NCBI RefSeq assembly: GCF_004571135.1
Contig: NZ_SPSB01000004.1
Span: forward strand, 558,001 to 622,000
Direction: 5' to 3'
DNA from: Algoriphagus kandeliae
Lineage (GTDB): Bacteria; Bacteroidota; Bacteroidia; Cytophagales; Cyclobacteriaceae
DNA: 64,000 bases
Below are positions 42,681 through 50,680 of this stretch, piece by piece (positions within the stretch are counted from its first letter, which is position 1; each line of letters begins with the position of its first letter). Position numbers and translations under genes: made by a program. Under the pieces are notes generated by a model. That model was not told the origin of the DNA. It saw only the letters and a list, made by a program, of their open reading frames with translations, and did no database searches.

Positions 42681-43625
42681 ATGACGAACAGAAGAAACTT
42701 TCTAAAAACCTCCGGCCTTGCCGCCGCTGCGCTTGGGCTGGGAATTCCAGAATTTGCCTTATCCAAAACCAAAGCAGACCCAATTTTTAAAATCTCTTTG
42801 GCACAATGGTCTGTCAATCCCCTACTCTTTGGTGGTAAAATGGACAATCTGGACTTTGCTATCGAAGCCAAAAAACACAATTTCGAGGCAGTTGAATACG
42901 TCAATCAGTTTTTCATGGATAAAGCCCAAGACAAGGCTTATCTCCAAGAAATGAAAACCCGTGCAGAGGGGGAAGGCGTCACCAACGTACTAATTATGGT
43001 GGATCGGGAAGGTCAGTTGGGCGCGGCCACGCCGGAAGAGCGCCGACAAACAGTAGAAAATCACAAGAAATGGGTGGAAGCCGCTAAATTTCTAGGATGT
43101 CACTCTATAAGGATCAATGCCTACACCGCCGTTCCATTCAGTCAAGATCCATCCGCTGAACAGGAAGCCATCGATGTATGTAGCTCGACTCTACGAAGAA
43201 TCTGCGAATTTGCAGATGATTTTGACATCAACGTGATCATTGAAAACCATGGTGGATTTTCTTCCAATGGAAAATGGCTAGCCGAACTCATCAAACAAAC
43301 TGCTCATCCCCGCGCAGGTACGCTACCTGATTTCGGCAACTTCGTCATGAAGCGAGACGGAGATGAGATACTAAGCTATGACTCCTACCGTGGCGTAGAC
43401 GAACTGATGCCCTATGCTAAAGGAGTGAGCCTGAAACCGAGGGTATGGGATGACCAAGGCCGTGAATTTGGCCTGGACTACGAGCGCATGATGAAACTCG
43501 TCCTAGCACATAACTATCACGGCTATGTAGGCATCGAGCATGGAGAGCGGGGCCGAGAATGGGAAACCATCGAAGAAGTCCGAGTCAATCTGGATCAGGT
43601 ACGACGGACTTTGGAAAATGCATAA
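42681..43625 (+). CDS. Sugar phosphate isomerase/epimerase-like TIM barrel, Tat-exported
   Basis: A 314-residue protein with a Tat signal (NRRNFLKTSGLAAAALGLG). The AP-endonuclease-2/xylose isomerase-like barrel has metal-ligand segments VIIENHGGFSSNG (Glu), GTLPDFGNF (Asp) and YVGIEHGERGREWE (Glu, His). Exported members of this family in Bacteroidota often accompany Gfo/Idh/MocA and GMC enzymes in 3-keto-sugar metabolism; that link is inferred here. Followed by a strong terminator. Confidence 0.9.
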   Translation: MTNRRNFLKTSGLAAAALGLGIPEFALSKTKADPIFKISLAQWSVNPLLFGGKMDNLDFAIEAKKHNFEAVEYVNQFFMDKAQDKAYLQEMKTRAEGEGVTNVLIMVDREGQLGAATPEERRQTVENHKKWVEAAKFLGCHSIRINAYTAVPFSQDPSAEQEAIDVCSSTLRRICEFADDFDINVIIENHGGFSSNGKWLAELIKQTAHPRAGTLPDFGNFVMKRDGDEILSYDSYRGVDELMPYAKGVSLKPRVWDDQGREFGLDYERMMKLVLAHNYHGYVGIEHGERGREWETIEEVRVNLDQVRRTLENA

Positions 43626-43630
43626 AGTCT

Positions 43631-43660
43631 AAAGCTCCCAAATTGGGAGCTTTACTTTTT
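43631..43660 (+). terminator. Terminator after the TIM-barrel gene
   Basis: Stem AAAGCTCCC / GGGAGCTTT (43631-43653) with an AAATT loop, followed by ACTTTTTT. Confidence 0.85.
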
Positions 43661-43709
43661 TTAAGGATAGAGGTAAATGCTATCTTTAAATAGTTTAAAA
43701 AAAATTCTG

Positions 43710-45512
43710 ATGAAAAGATTTTTACTACCCCTCACCCTCATACTGATTTTTAGCAGTTCTGCATTATCCCAAAAGAAGGGAGATGTTTTCCAAACTTTGG
43801 ATACCGAACTCGAAAAAGCACGAGTAGCCCTAAATACTCCCGGTTTTGCGGTCGCTATCGTCCAAAAGGATAAAATCGTCTATGCCAAAGGATTTGGCTA
43901 TAAGGATGTGGAAAATCAGGTTCCGGTGACAGAAAACACGCTTTTTGCCATCGGCTCTTCCTCCAAGGCCTTTACTTCCGCAGTCTTAGGGGTGCTGCGC
44001 AAAGAGGAGAAAATCGACTTCGATGAGCGGCCAGGGAAATATATCCCCGAACTCCGCTTTGCCAAGCCTTGGATGAATGAACAAATCATTGTAAAAGACC
44101 TGATGGCACACCGGACGGGATTGCCGAGGCATGACTTTTCTTGGTTTATGTTTCCCTCCGAGTCTAAGACTGAACTGATCAAACGCATCGAATTTCAGGA
44201 ACCTTTCACCGGATTGCGACAGCAGTGGTACTACAACAACTGGATGTTTTTCCTCCAGGGAGAAATCGGAGCGCGACTTACCGGCAAAAGTTGGGAGCAA
44301 AATGTACAAGAACTCTTTTTTGACAAATTGGGCATGACCCGAAGCAATTTCCGCATTCCCGACATGGAAAAGGATGCTGATAAATCTTTTGGCTACTCTG
44401 TTGATTTGGAAGGCAAGACCAAAAAAATGGACTACTACAACATCGCAGCCATGGGTCCGGCAGGAGCGATCAATTCTAGTGTATCTGAGATGTCCAACTG
44501 GCTGATCACTTGGATCAATGGAGGAAAATTCAAAGGTGAGCAAATCATCCCCGAAGACTATGTAAAAGAAGCCATGAGTGCGCATATGGTCGTGTCGGCT
44601 GGCACCCCTTCCAAAGAACATCCCGATGTACAGTTTTCCAACTATGGCTATGGCTGGTTTTTGGCTTCCTATAGGGGACACTATCGGGTGGAGCATGGAG
44701 GAAATATCGACGGCTTTTCGGCTTCAGCATCATTTTTCCCAACAGACAGTTTGGGAATCATGATTTTGACCAATCAAAACGGTTCACCGCTACCTGGGGT
44801 GGCAAGAAATATAATCTCAGATTATATGCTTGAACTAGACCCGGCAGACTGGCTAGGCGAGACAGTCAAGAGACTGGAAGAAGCAAAAGAAGCACAAGCC
44901 AAAGCCAAAGCAGCTGCCGACTCTACCGCAAAAGTTAGCCTGACCAAGCCTTCCCACATTCTGATGGACTACTCTGGCACTTACGAACATCCCGGCTATG
45001 GTAAAATGGAGATTGACCTGAAGAATGATACGCTCTTTGTGCAGACGGGCCTATTGGGTGGATTCTTGGAACACAAAGATTACGATACCTTCAATATGTA
45101 TCTGATTTATCAGGGCGAACCCAATCGAGACAATCCCTTTATTTTTCAGTTTGTCAGCAATATGACAGGAGATATTTCCGGACTAAAAGCCGCCTTGGAG
45201 CCTGCCCTCGACCCGATCGAATTCAAGCGGACTCCTAAGGAAAATGAGCTTTCAATGGATGACTTGAAAAAGTATGAGGGAGCGTATATGCTGATGGGAG
45301 TGCAGGAAGTGAAGATTTACATTAAGGAGGAAAAGCTCTATGCCTTTGTGCCCGGTCAGCCTGAGTACGAACTGGTCAATATCGGGGAACATGAATTTAA
45401 CCTAAAGGTGCTGGAGGGATTTAAAGTGAAGTTTGAGGAAAAAGACGGGGAAATCATCGCGGTAAGCTTTATCCAGCCGAATGGGACTTTCAGAGGGGAG
45501 AGGAAGCAGTAA
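43710..45512 (+). CDS. Class C beta-lactamase-like serine hydrolase
   Basis: A 600-residue secreted protein. Start 43710 gives signal peptide MKRFLLPLTLILIFSSSALS; an upstream start at 43677 coincides with a TATCTTTA promoter-like sequence and is less likely. The penicillin-binding fold has S83-S-S-K86 (SxxK), the Y-x-N motif in QQWYYNNWMF and HGG in VEHGGNIDGF. C-terminal domains (DUF3471-like beta domains, about 430-600) follow an Ala/Lys-rich linker. Such proteins are usually esterases or D-amino-acid peptidases rather than antibiotic-degrading enzymes. Confidence 0.92.
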   Translation: MKRFLLPLTLILIFSSSALSQKKGDVFQTLDTELEKARVALNTPGFAVAIVQKDKIVYAKGFGYKDVENQVPVTENTLFAIGSSSKAFTSAVLGVLRKEEKIDFDERPGKYIPELRFAKPWMNEQIIVKDLMAHRTGLPRHDFSWFMFPSESKTELIKRIEFQEPFTGLRQQWYYNNWMFFLQGEIGARLTGKSWEQNVQELFFDKLGMTRSNFRIPDMEKDADKSFGYSVDLEGKTKKMDYYNIAAMGPAGAINSSVSEMSNWLITWINGGKFKGEQIIPEDYVKEAMSAHMVVSAGTPSKEHPDVQFSNYGYGWFLASYRGHYRVEHGGNIDGFSASASFFPTDSLGIMILTNQNGSPLPGVARNIISDYMLELDPADWLGETVKRLEEAKEAQAKAKAAADSTAKVSLTKPSHILMDYSGTYEHPGYGKMEIDLKNDTLFVQTGLLGGFLEHKDYDTFNMYLIYQGEPNRDNPFIFQFVSNMTGDISGLKAALEPALDPIEFKRTPKENELSMDDLKKYEGAYMLMGVQEVKIYIKEEKLYAFVPGQPEYELVNIGEHEFNLKVLEGFKVKFEEKDGEIIAVSFIQPNGTFRGERKQ

Positions 45513-45665
45513 ACCCAACCTTTGAGGTGTCATTTCGAAAGAGGAACGATTGAGAAATCTCCTCGAAGGTTTATGTTGCTAATTCAAATCCATCGAGGTT
45601 TTAGAAACCTCAAAGGATATTCCCACAACCTTTGAGGTCTTTTACAGACCTCGAAGGTTTGATTT
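45513..45665. repeat. Hairpin repeats with CCTTTGAGGT/CCTCGAAGG arms
   Basis: Three related pieces fill the gap. The first is AACCTTTGAGGT joined to TGTCATTTCGAAAGAGG and CCTCGAAGGTTT. The second is TCGAGGTTTTAGAAACCTCA at 45593-45612 (continuing to 45618). The third is AACCTTTGAGGTC...GACCTCGAAGGTTT at about 45628-45661. Each can fold into a hairpin. The second piece recurs exactly at 46871-46896. Confidence 0.7.
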
Positions 45666-45676
45666 TGGAATCAAGG

Positions 45677-46675
45677 CTAAAACTTCGGTATTCCCACAAA
45701 ATACAAATCGAATCCACCCAATCCACCGGGACGGTTGGAGGAGAAGATCATCAATTGATTTTCAAACCCCATAGCGTTCGAGACCACAGGTCTGTATTCA
45801 TCGAATTCGGAATTGATCTTGGGGCCGAAGTTTTCCGGCTCGGTCCAGCCACCTCCACTGCGAAACGAGTAATACAAATCGTAGCCTCCATATCCTCCAG
45901 GACGGTCAGAGGAAAAGACCAGCAAGTCCCCGTAGACAAAAGGCATGTGGTCATTGGAGGTGGTATTCATCCCGATTTTTTGGATATCCTTTTCTTCGGC
46001 ACTTTGGAGGTATTCCAACACCGATCCGCTTGCTGGCAAATCCACCTCATAGATATCAAAAGTCCCATCCCGATCCGAGCTAAAAAGCATTTTTTCAGGT
46101 CGGCCTTGGCTTTCTACTCCAGCACCTTTCAAATAATCGGCTCCATAAAAGGAGGGGTACATTACACTCGATCCATTTTCCATTAGTCTCAAAGAAGCCT
46201 CAGCACCTTCGATTTCCTGTGAGTTAGCTTCTCGGGGTTCGGAAAGAATGGAATAAACACCCTCGGCATCGTCCCGGCTAAAGAGCAAAATATCTCCAGC
46301 TTCCGAATCAAAGAAGGTATATGGCCCTTTTTCATTGAAATTCGTTTCCGTTTTTCTGACCCAATCTCTCAACCAGGTATCAAAAAGGGTATTACCTCGA
46401 TCTACTCTTAAGAATCCCTCTGACTTATCCCAATAAAAAACCAAGTTGGATTCTACTAAATTAAAATGATTGGGTTGAGAATTAATTCGATTGGATGAAA
46501 AAACAAGTTTAAACCCATGATTAATTGTGGGTACATCCGAATTAACATCGTCAAATGGAGAATTGATTACTGACAAATTGGTCGCCTCTTCCGGGAAAAT
46601 GCCGACAGGGTATTTGTTTTGGTTACAGGAGAGAAGACCAACAAAGAAAACAAATAGAATTATTGACTTTTTCAT
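45677..46675 (-). CDS. PD40 (WD40-like) beta-propeller lipoprotein
   Basis: A 332-residue protein with lipoprotein signal MKKSIILFVFFVGLLSC (Cys17). PD40 blades carry the repeat form LFSSDRDGTFDIYEVDL, VFSSDRPGGYGGYDLYY and IFSSNRPGGLGGFDLYF. The last blades match those of the PorE-like protein at 12.1-14.0 kb, but TPR and OmpA domains are absent. It may bind peptides or glycans at the outer membrane. The gene lies between two identical copies of a 26-nt hairpin repeat. Confidence 0.85.
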   Translation of the reverse strand: MKKSIILFVFFVGLLSCNQNKYPVGIFPEEATNLSVINSPFDDVNSDVPTINHGFKLVFSSNRINSQPNHFNLVESNLVFYWDKSEGFLRVDRGNTLFDTWLRDWVRKTETNFNEKGPYTFFDSEAGDILLFSRDDAEGVYSILSEPREANSQEIEGAEASLRLMENGSSVMYPSFYGADYLKGAGVESQGRPEKMLFSSDRDGTFDIYEVDLPASGSVLEYLQSAEEKDIQKIGMNTTSNDHMPFVYGDLLVFSSDRPGGYGGYDLYYSFRSGGGWTEPENFGPKINSEFDEYRPVVSNAMGFENQLMIFSSNRPGGLGGFDLYFVGIPKF

Positions 46676-46870
46676 CTTAATCCGGTTATCATTTTTAAAC
46701 CATTATTATAATTTGCTCCTGATGATCCGTAGGTCGGAAAAATTAGAAATTAATAACTAAAAGATAAGGAAATTATTTTTACAACTACCTGAAAACCTAG
46801 AAAATTAATCATTTTTTACGCAAATTTTTCTTGGATAAAGCATATTCAGAACTGAGAAAAAATAAATCCT

Positions 46871-46896
46871 TCGAGGTTTTAGAAACCTCAAAGGAT
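46871..46896. repeat. Copy of the 26-nt hairpin repeat
   Basis: Identical over 26 nt, and in the same orientation, to 45593-45618. It overlaps the last codons and stop codon of the minus-strand membrane-protein gene. Confidence 0.8.
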
Positions 46897-47490
46897 TGCT
46901 GCCTGATTGCCTTGCAGGATTTTTAATCGATAATCCCTCACCAATCCCAGCCCCAAAATCCCCAAACAGCCCGAAACAAAAGCAGGGATCAGCCCGATCA
47001 TTTCTGGGAAGAATATTGACAGCATCCACGAACCAAAAGGGATTAGCCCTGCAAAAATCCCAAACCAATTGGTCTTGTAATACCAGGCATAGGGAAAGAA
47101 ATGGGCTCCGGTGATGATGGCATAACCCAAGGCAAAGTATTCAGGCTTATTTCCCAAAAGGATAAAGAGAAAAGGGAAATAAAAGAGTTGAGCCAGGTTG
47201 AAAATCAAACCCACTTTATTTAGGGGATTCCCTTCCACATTCCAAACCGTTTTCATGATTTTTCCAAAAATCCAAGCCAGTGGCAACATCAGTCCGGAGA
47301 TAGAAAAAGTGAGAATACTTTGATTGTACAAGCTCAACTCAAGATTCCAGATCACCGCAATCCCTGCCCAAATCAAGGCTGCAGCAAAAATAAAGTTGAT
47401 GCCATTTTTACAACGTATACTAAGTTCGGTTCTCCATGCATCGAGCAATTCTAATTGGTGCGCGTTCATGGTAGTTGTAGTCGTTTTCAT
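46888..47490 (-). CDS. Multi-pass membrane protein (DUF7010-like)
   Basis: A 200-residue protein with about six membrane spans, starting MKTTTTTMNAHQLELLDAWR. Start 47490 is supported by an ECF-type promoter 17-45 nt upstream; a longer frame from 47595 would run through that promoter. The pattern resembles DUF7010-type membrane proteins, but I am not certain. The final residues and the stop codon come from an intergenic repeat. It is divergent from an ECF sigma gene with a mirror-image promoter and is a predicted member of its regulon. Confidence 0.8.
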   Translation of the reverse strand: MKTTTTTMNAHQLELLDAWRTELSIRCKNGINFIFAAALIWAGIAVIWNLELSLYNQSILTFSISGLMLPLAWIFGKIMKTVWNVEGNPLNKVGLIFNLAQLFYFPFLFILLGNKPEYFALGYAIITGAHFFPYAWYYKTNWFGIFAGLIPFGSWMLSIFFPEMIGLIPAFVSGCLGILGLGLVRDYRLKILQGNQAAIL

Positions 47491-47506
47491 TTTTTGTGTT
47501 TTTGAT

Positions 47507-47535
47507 TTAGAGCTGACTTCCCACAAATTGTTACA
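47507..47535 (-). promoter_or_regulatory. ECF-type promoter of the membrane-protein gene
   Basis: On the minus strand TGTAACAAT (47535-47527), a 14-nt spacer and CTCTAA (47512-47507). It has the same two boxes with the same spacing as the divergent promoter driving the sigma gene. The expected start point is about 10 nt before the ATG. Confidence 0.7.
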
Positions 47536-47580
47536 GCATTCTTTCAATTTTTCTCTACTCCAAAAAAATATTCCCGATTT

Positions 47581-47610
47581 TGTAACAATACCCAAAAAGC
47601 AAACTCTAAT
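47581..47610 (+). promoter_or_regulatory. ECF-type promoter of the sigma gene
   Basis: TGTAACAAT (47581-47589), a 14-nt spacer and CTCTAAT (47604-47610). TGTAAC to CTCTAA spacing is 17 nt, normal for ECF promoters. Mirror copy of the promoter at 47507-47535, suggesting that the sigma factor drives its own gene and its neighbour. Confidence 0.7.
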
Positions 47611-47631
47611 AAGTAGTCATCGAAAAAAGCC

Positions 47632-48132
47632 TTGAGCAGCAGCGAAGAAGAAAAACTATTCAAAAACCGATTTGAGGAAACCAAGGATGCGGTCTTCCGG
47701 CTCTGCTTGGGCTACTTCAGGCAGGACAGTGCCTTGGCTGAGGACGCCCTGCAGGAAACCTTCGTCAAAGCCTGGATTCACAGAAAGCAATTCCGGGAAG
47801 ATGCGAATTGGCAAACCTGGATTTACCGAATTGCCGTGAATACCTGCTTGCTTCAGTTGAAAAAAGAAAAGAAAGAAGCCCAGAAGTCGGCGGAATTGGC
47901 GATCCAACCTCAGTCTGAATACGATCCTGAAAAGGAGGATCAAATCCAACGCATGTATGCCTGCATTGATCGGCTCAGTCCTCAAAATCGAATGCTTATT
48001 TTGATGGTTTTGGAGGGAATTCCTTACGCAACTATTGAAGAAACGCTAGGCCTGAGTCCGGAAAATCTTCGCGTCAAAATTCATCGAATCAAAAAACAAC
48101 TTTATCCCTGCATCAGCCATGGAACCTCTTGA
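47632..48132 (+). CDS. RNA polymerase ECF sigma factor
   Basis: A 166-residue sigma factor. Region 2: FRLCLGYFRQDSALAEDALQETFVKAWIHR (about residues 22-51) and WQTWIYRIAVNTCLL. Region 4: RLSPQNRMLILMVLEGIPYATIEETLG with VKIHRIKKQL. The start codon is TTG (no ATG is available until deep inside), 21 nt after the CTCTAAT box. The downstream membrane-protein gene overlaps it by 14 nt and may encode its anti-sigma factor. Confidence 0.93.
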   Translation: MSSSEEEKLFKNRFEETKDAVFRLCLGYFRQDSALAEDALQETFVKAWIHRKQFREDANWQTWIYRIAVNTCLLQLKKEKKEAQKSAELAIQPQSEYDPEKEDQIQRMYACIDRLSPQNRMLILMVLEGIPYATIEETLGLSPENLRVKIHRIKKQLYPCISHGTS

Positions 48133-48694
48133 ACTCCTACAGTCGATTTACAATTCGCAAGTGAAAAAGTCACCCATCTTGCAGGCAGACCAAGTACTGA
48201 GTTTGGCCAAGTCAGCTCTCAAAAAGCTGAAAAAAGACCAATATTGGACCATAGGAATCTTATCGACCACGTTGTTTTTCTTAGCGTTCTTCTTTTATGA
48301 AATTGGCCAATTTGGAGATTGGATATTGATCACAGGACTTTCACTGATGCTTGGATCCCTTGGAGTTCGGGTATTCTTGGAGTTGTTAAGCCGCCTTCAA
48401 CTACGGCATCTCCAACCTCATCAGGCTACGGCTGTTTTTGTGGAAAAAGTCCATCGATATTATCAAAACCGCAAGCGAATTCAGTTTGTGTGGACACCCA
48501 TTATTTATCTGACCTATGGAGTCGGGCTAAGCTTCTTTTTGATTTCCATTCAACCCCACCTTTCTTCCATTTTCTTCGTGTATTGCCTTGTTACCGGGAT
48601 AGGTTTCTGGTTTGGATTTATTTGGGTGATTCGAAAAAGCTATCGCAAAGAGCGGGATTTAATCGAGCAACTTTCAAAAATCGGGGAAGAATAG
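48119..48694 (+). CDS. Membrane protein, possible anti-sigma partner
   Basis: A 191-residue protein with a helical cytoplasmic N terminus (about 1-40) and four membrane spans in two pairs (about 43-62 and 67-85; 123-142 and 146-165). It overlaps the sigma gene by 14 nt, so translation is probably coupled. It has no zinc anti-sigma motif and is not a family I recognise. The anti-sigma role is inferred only from position. Confidence 0.75.
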   Translation: MEPLELLQSIYNSQVKKSPILQADQVLSLAKSALKKLKKDQYWTIGILSTTLFFLAFFFYEIGQFGDWILITGLSLMLGSLGVRVFLELLSRLQLRHLQPHQATAVFVEKVHRYYQNRKRIQFVWTPIIYLTYGVGLSFFLISIQPHLSSIFFVYCLVTGIGFWFGFIWVIRKSYRKERDLIEQLSKIGEE

Positions 48695-48757
48695 GATTGA
48701 AGCAGGTATTCAGAAAAAACCTTCCTATATTAAAGCTAGCGGCTACTCCCTGAGTTG

Positions 48758-50170
48758 ATGACTACTACCAAACAAAGTTTAAACGAGATCGCCCGCCGAA
48801 TGATGAGCGGGGTTGTCCAAATCCATGTCGAAGGCTATCTGGAAGAAGACATACAGTCCGTTTTAAATCCATCCATCAAAATCCCTGGTATCTGGTCCGG
48901 TTCGGGCTTTTTCGTAAAACACAAAAATCTCGAAGGCTACATCGTGACCAATGCCCATGTGGTGAGAAATGCCGTGAAAATCGAAATCAGCTCCATGTTG
49001 ACAAGTGAGGAGAGGTTCGAAACAGAAGTTGTTGGAATGGTGAAACAACTCGAGCCTGACGTAGCCCTTATCAAACTGACAAAAGAGGAGCTTGCTCGAT
49101 TCAAAAAAATGGCTATCCAACCCATTGAATACCTAACCCTTCAAAAAGGGGCAAATCCTCCCCGTGGAGAAGCGATTAAAGCAATTGGATATCCTTTAGG
49201 CATGATAGAACCCAATATGACGGGTGGGGAAATCACGAATTTTATTTCCGGTTCGGAATTTACCACCGAACGATTTGTAACCAATGCTGCCATCAATCCC
49301 GGCAATTCCGGAGGACCAAGCATCAACAAAAATGGCGAAGTGGTGGGACTCAACACAGCCGTAATTGTAGATGCCGAAAATATTGGATTTATCACTCCAG
49401 CAAGTTTTATCAAAATTATCATCAAAAACCTGCTCTTATTGAATGAACCCCATTTCGCTGGGCTTGGGGGGAAATTGCAGAAGAACGCAGAAAACTTTAA
49501 CCCTTTTTTGAAGCAGAGCCGTGCAAAAGGTGTGATAGTTTCCAAAGTCTTAAAAAAAGGCTTTTTAGAAGCTGCTAAAATTCAGCCTCGTGATGTTATT
49601 CTTTCCATCAATCAGGTGGAATTTGATCGACATGGAATTGTGATTGGGAAGGAGGGGCTTTATCGACACAAGAATATTTTTGATGTCATGAAGCTCGTAC
49701 CCATAGGAGAGGAAGTGGAGATCGGCTATTTGAGGGAAGGAAAAGTTCAACGCACCAAAGCCAAGGCCATGCCTAATCCTGAATTGGGAATTATCTCAAA
49801 TCCGATTTTAAGCGAGAGGAAATATTTGGAAGTCTTTGGGATGGTTATTCAACCGTTGAGTTTTGAGATTATTCAAGCCATTCAAGAAGTGGACCCCTAT
49901 GCACAGATCGAAATGCTGAAAATTCTAGACGAGGAAAAGCCCATGCTTGTGGTCACCCATATTCACCAAGGAACTCAAGCAGATGAAATGGAATGGCCGC
50001 TGGGAGAATTGATCATAAAAGCCAACGAAGAGGAAGTTCATACTCTAGACGATCTCCAAAAAATACTGGATAAGAACAAAGGCAAAAATGTGCTTTTGGA
50101 GTGCATGAGTGGAGTAATCGGGTATTTTCAGGTGGAGTCTGAATCTAAAGCTGCGGATAGTAAAGATTGA
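48758..50170 (+). CDS. Deg/HtrA-type serine protease with PDZ domains, apparently cytoplasmic
   Basis: A 470-residue S1C protease. Catalytic triad H67 (VTNAHVV), D101 (EPDVALIKL) and S184 (NPGNSGGPS). Two PDZ-like domains follow (about 240-340, including LEAAKIQPRDVILSINQVEF, and about 375-460, including WPLGELIIKANEEEVHTLDDL). There is no signal peptide or membrane anchor: the N terminus is MTTTKQSLNEIARRMM. This is unusual, because HtrA proteins normally act in the periplasm. The two-PDZ layout resembles plant Deg-type proteases. ATG 48758 is preferred over TTG one codon earlier. Confidence 0.9.
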   Translation: MTTTKQSLNEIARRMMSGVVQIHVEGYLEEDIQSVLNPSIKIPGIWSGSGFFVKHKNLEGYIVTNAHVVRNAVKIEISSMLTSEERFETEVVGMVKQLEPDVALIKLTKEELARFKKMAIQPIEYLTLQKGANPPRGEAIKAIGYPLGMIEPNMTGGEITNFISGSEFTTERFVTNAAINPGNSGGPSINKNGEVVGLNTAVIVDAENIGFITPASFIKIIIKNLLLLNEPHFAGLGGKLQKNAENFNPFLKQSRAKGVIVSKVLKKGFLEAAKIQPRDVILSINQVEFDRHGIVIGKEGLYRHKNIFDVMKLVPIGEEVEIGYLREGKVQRTKAKAMPNPELGIISNPILSERKYLEVFGMVIQPLSFEIIQAIQEVDPYAQIEMLKILDEEKPMLVVTHIHQGTQADEMEWPLGELIIKANEEEVHTLDDLQKILDKNKGKNVLLECMSGVIGYFQVESESKAADSKD

Positions 50171-50230
50171 TTTCTGATGATTTGGTGGCTTTTCCGATAG
50201 CAGAACCTACTCCCTAATAGAAAAACCCAG

Positions 50231-50248
50231 CTCCGATAGTTATCGGAG
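50231..50248. repeat. Short perfect inverted repeat
   Basis: CTCCGATA-GT-TATCGGAG between the protease and VF530 genes. No T run follows, so it is not a classical terminator; it may be a remnant of an intergenic repeat. Confidence 0.45.
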
Positions 50249-50277
50249 GAGAATTAGGAAAACAAACATCAAATGCT

Positions 50278-50571
50278 ATGACTAATAACCATTTGACAAT
50301 GACTTTTAACTATCTATTTATACCCAGTAAATATAATCCCTTCCCCTTGGAGCATCAACCTAACAATCCTCTTCACGGCCTTCGCCTCGACACCATCTTG
50401 GAGCAATTGGTCGCTCATTATGGCTGGGAAGAACTAGGAGAGCGGATTACTATCCGGTGCTTCACCCATGATCCGTCAATCAAGTCCTGCCTAAAATTTC
50501 TCAGAAAAACCCCTTGGGCCAGAGAGCGGGTAGAAGGCTTGTATCTAAAGATGCTACAGGATACAAAGTAA
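50278..50571 (+). CDS. VF530 family (DUF2132) DNA-binding protein
   Basis: A 97-residue protein. The conserved core [52 protein letters not shown] defines the VF530/DUF2132 family, small helical proteins with a predicted DNA-binding fold and unknown role. The first 25 or so residues ([14 protein letters not shown]...) are not part of the family core, so the true start may be later. Ends before a hairpin terminator. Confidence 0.9.
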   Translation: MTNNHLTMTFNYLFIPSKYNPFPLEHQPNNPLHGLRLDTILEQLVAHYGWEELGERITIRCFTHDPSIKSCLKFLRKTPWARERVEGLYLKMLQDTK

Positions 50572-50580
50572 CCTTTGACT

Positions 50581-50614
50581 AACCCTCCAAGGGTTTAAAA
50601 TCCCTTAGAGGGTT
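50581..50614 (+). terminator. Hairpin terminator after the VF530 gene
   Basis: Stem AACCCTC / GAGGGTT extended by AAGGG / CCCTT. The T tract is weak (ATTACT), so it may also belong to the family of intergenic hairpin repeats. Confidence 0.5.
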
Positions 50615-50631
50615 ATTACTCAATCAACAAA

Positions 50632-50658
50632 AAAGCCCGAATCAATGATCCGGGCTTT
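50632..50658 (-). terminator. Terminator of dnaN
   Basis: On the minus strand AAAGCCCGGATC pairs with GATTCGGGCTTT (one mismatch) and is followed by TTTTG, 22 nt after the dnaN stop codon. Confidence 0.8.
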
Positions 50659-50680
50659 GGTGGTTTATGGTTGTGTAAGA

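Noticed and set aside
43986..44696. Open frame of 236 codons antisense to the serine hydrolase gene
   Set aside because: Lies wholly inside a gene with intact catalytic motifs, has no recognisable domain and no start signal; a by-product of codon usage.
43710..45512. True beta-lactamase resistance gene
   Set aside because: It has SxxK, YxN and HGG, but also large C-terminal DUF3471-type domains typical of esterase or peptidase relatives.
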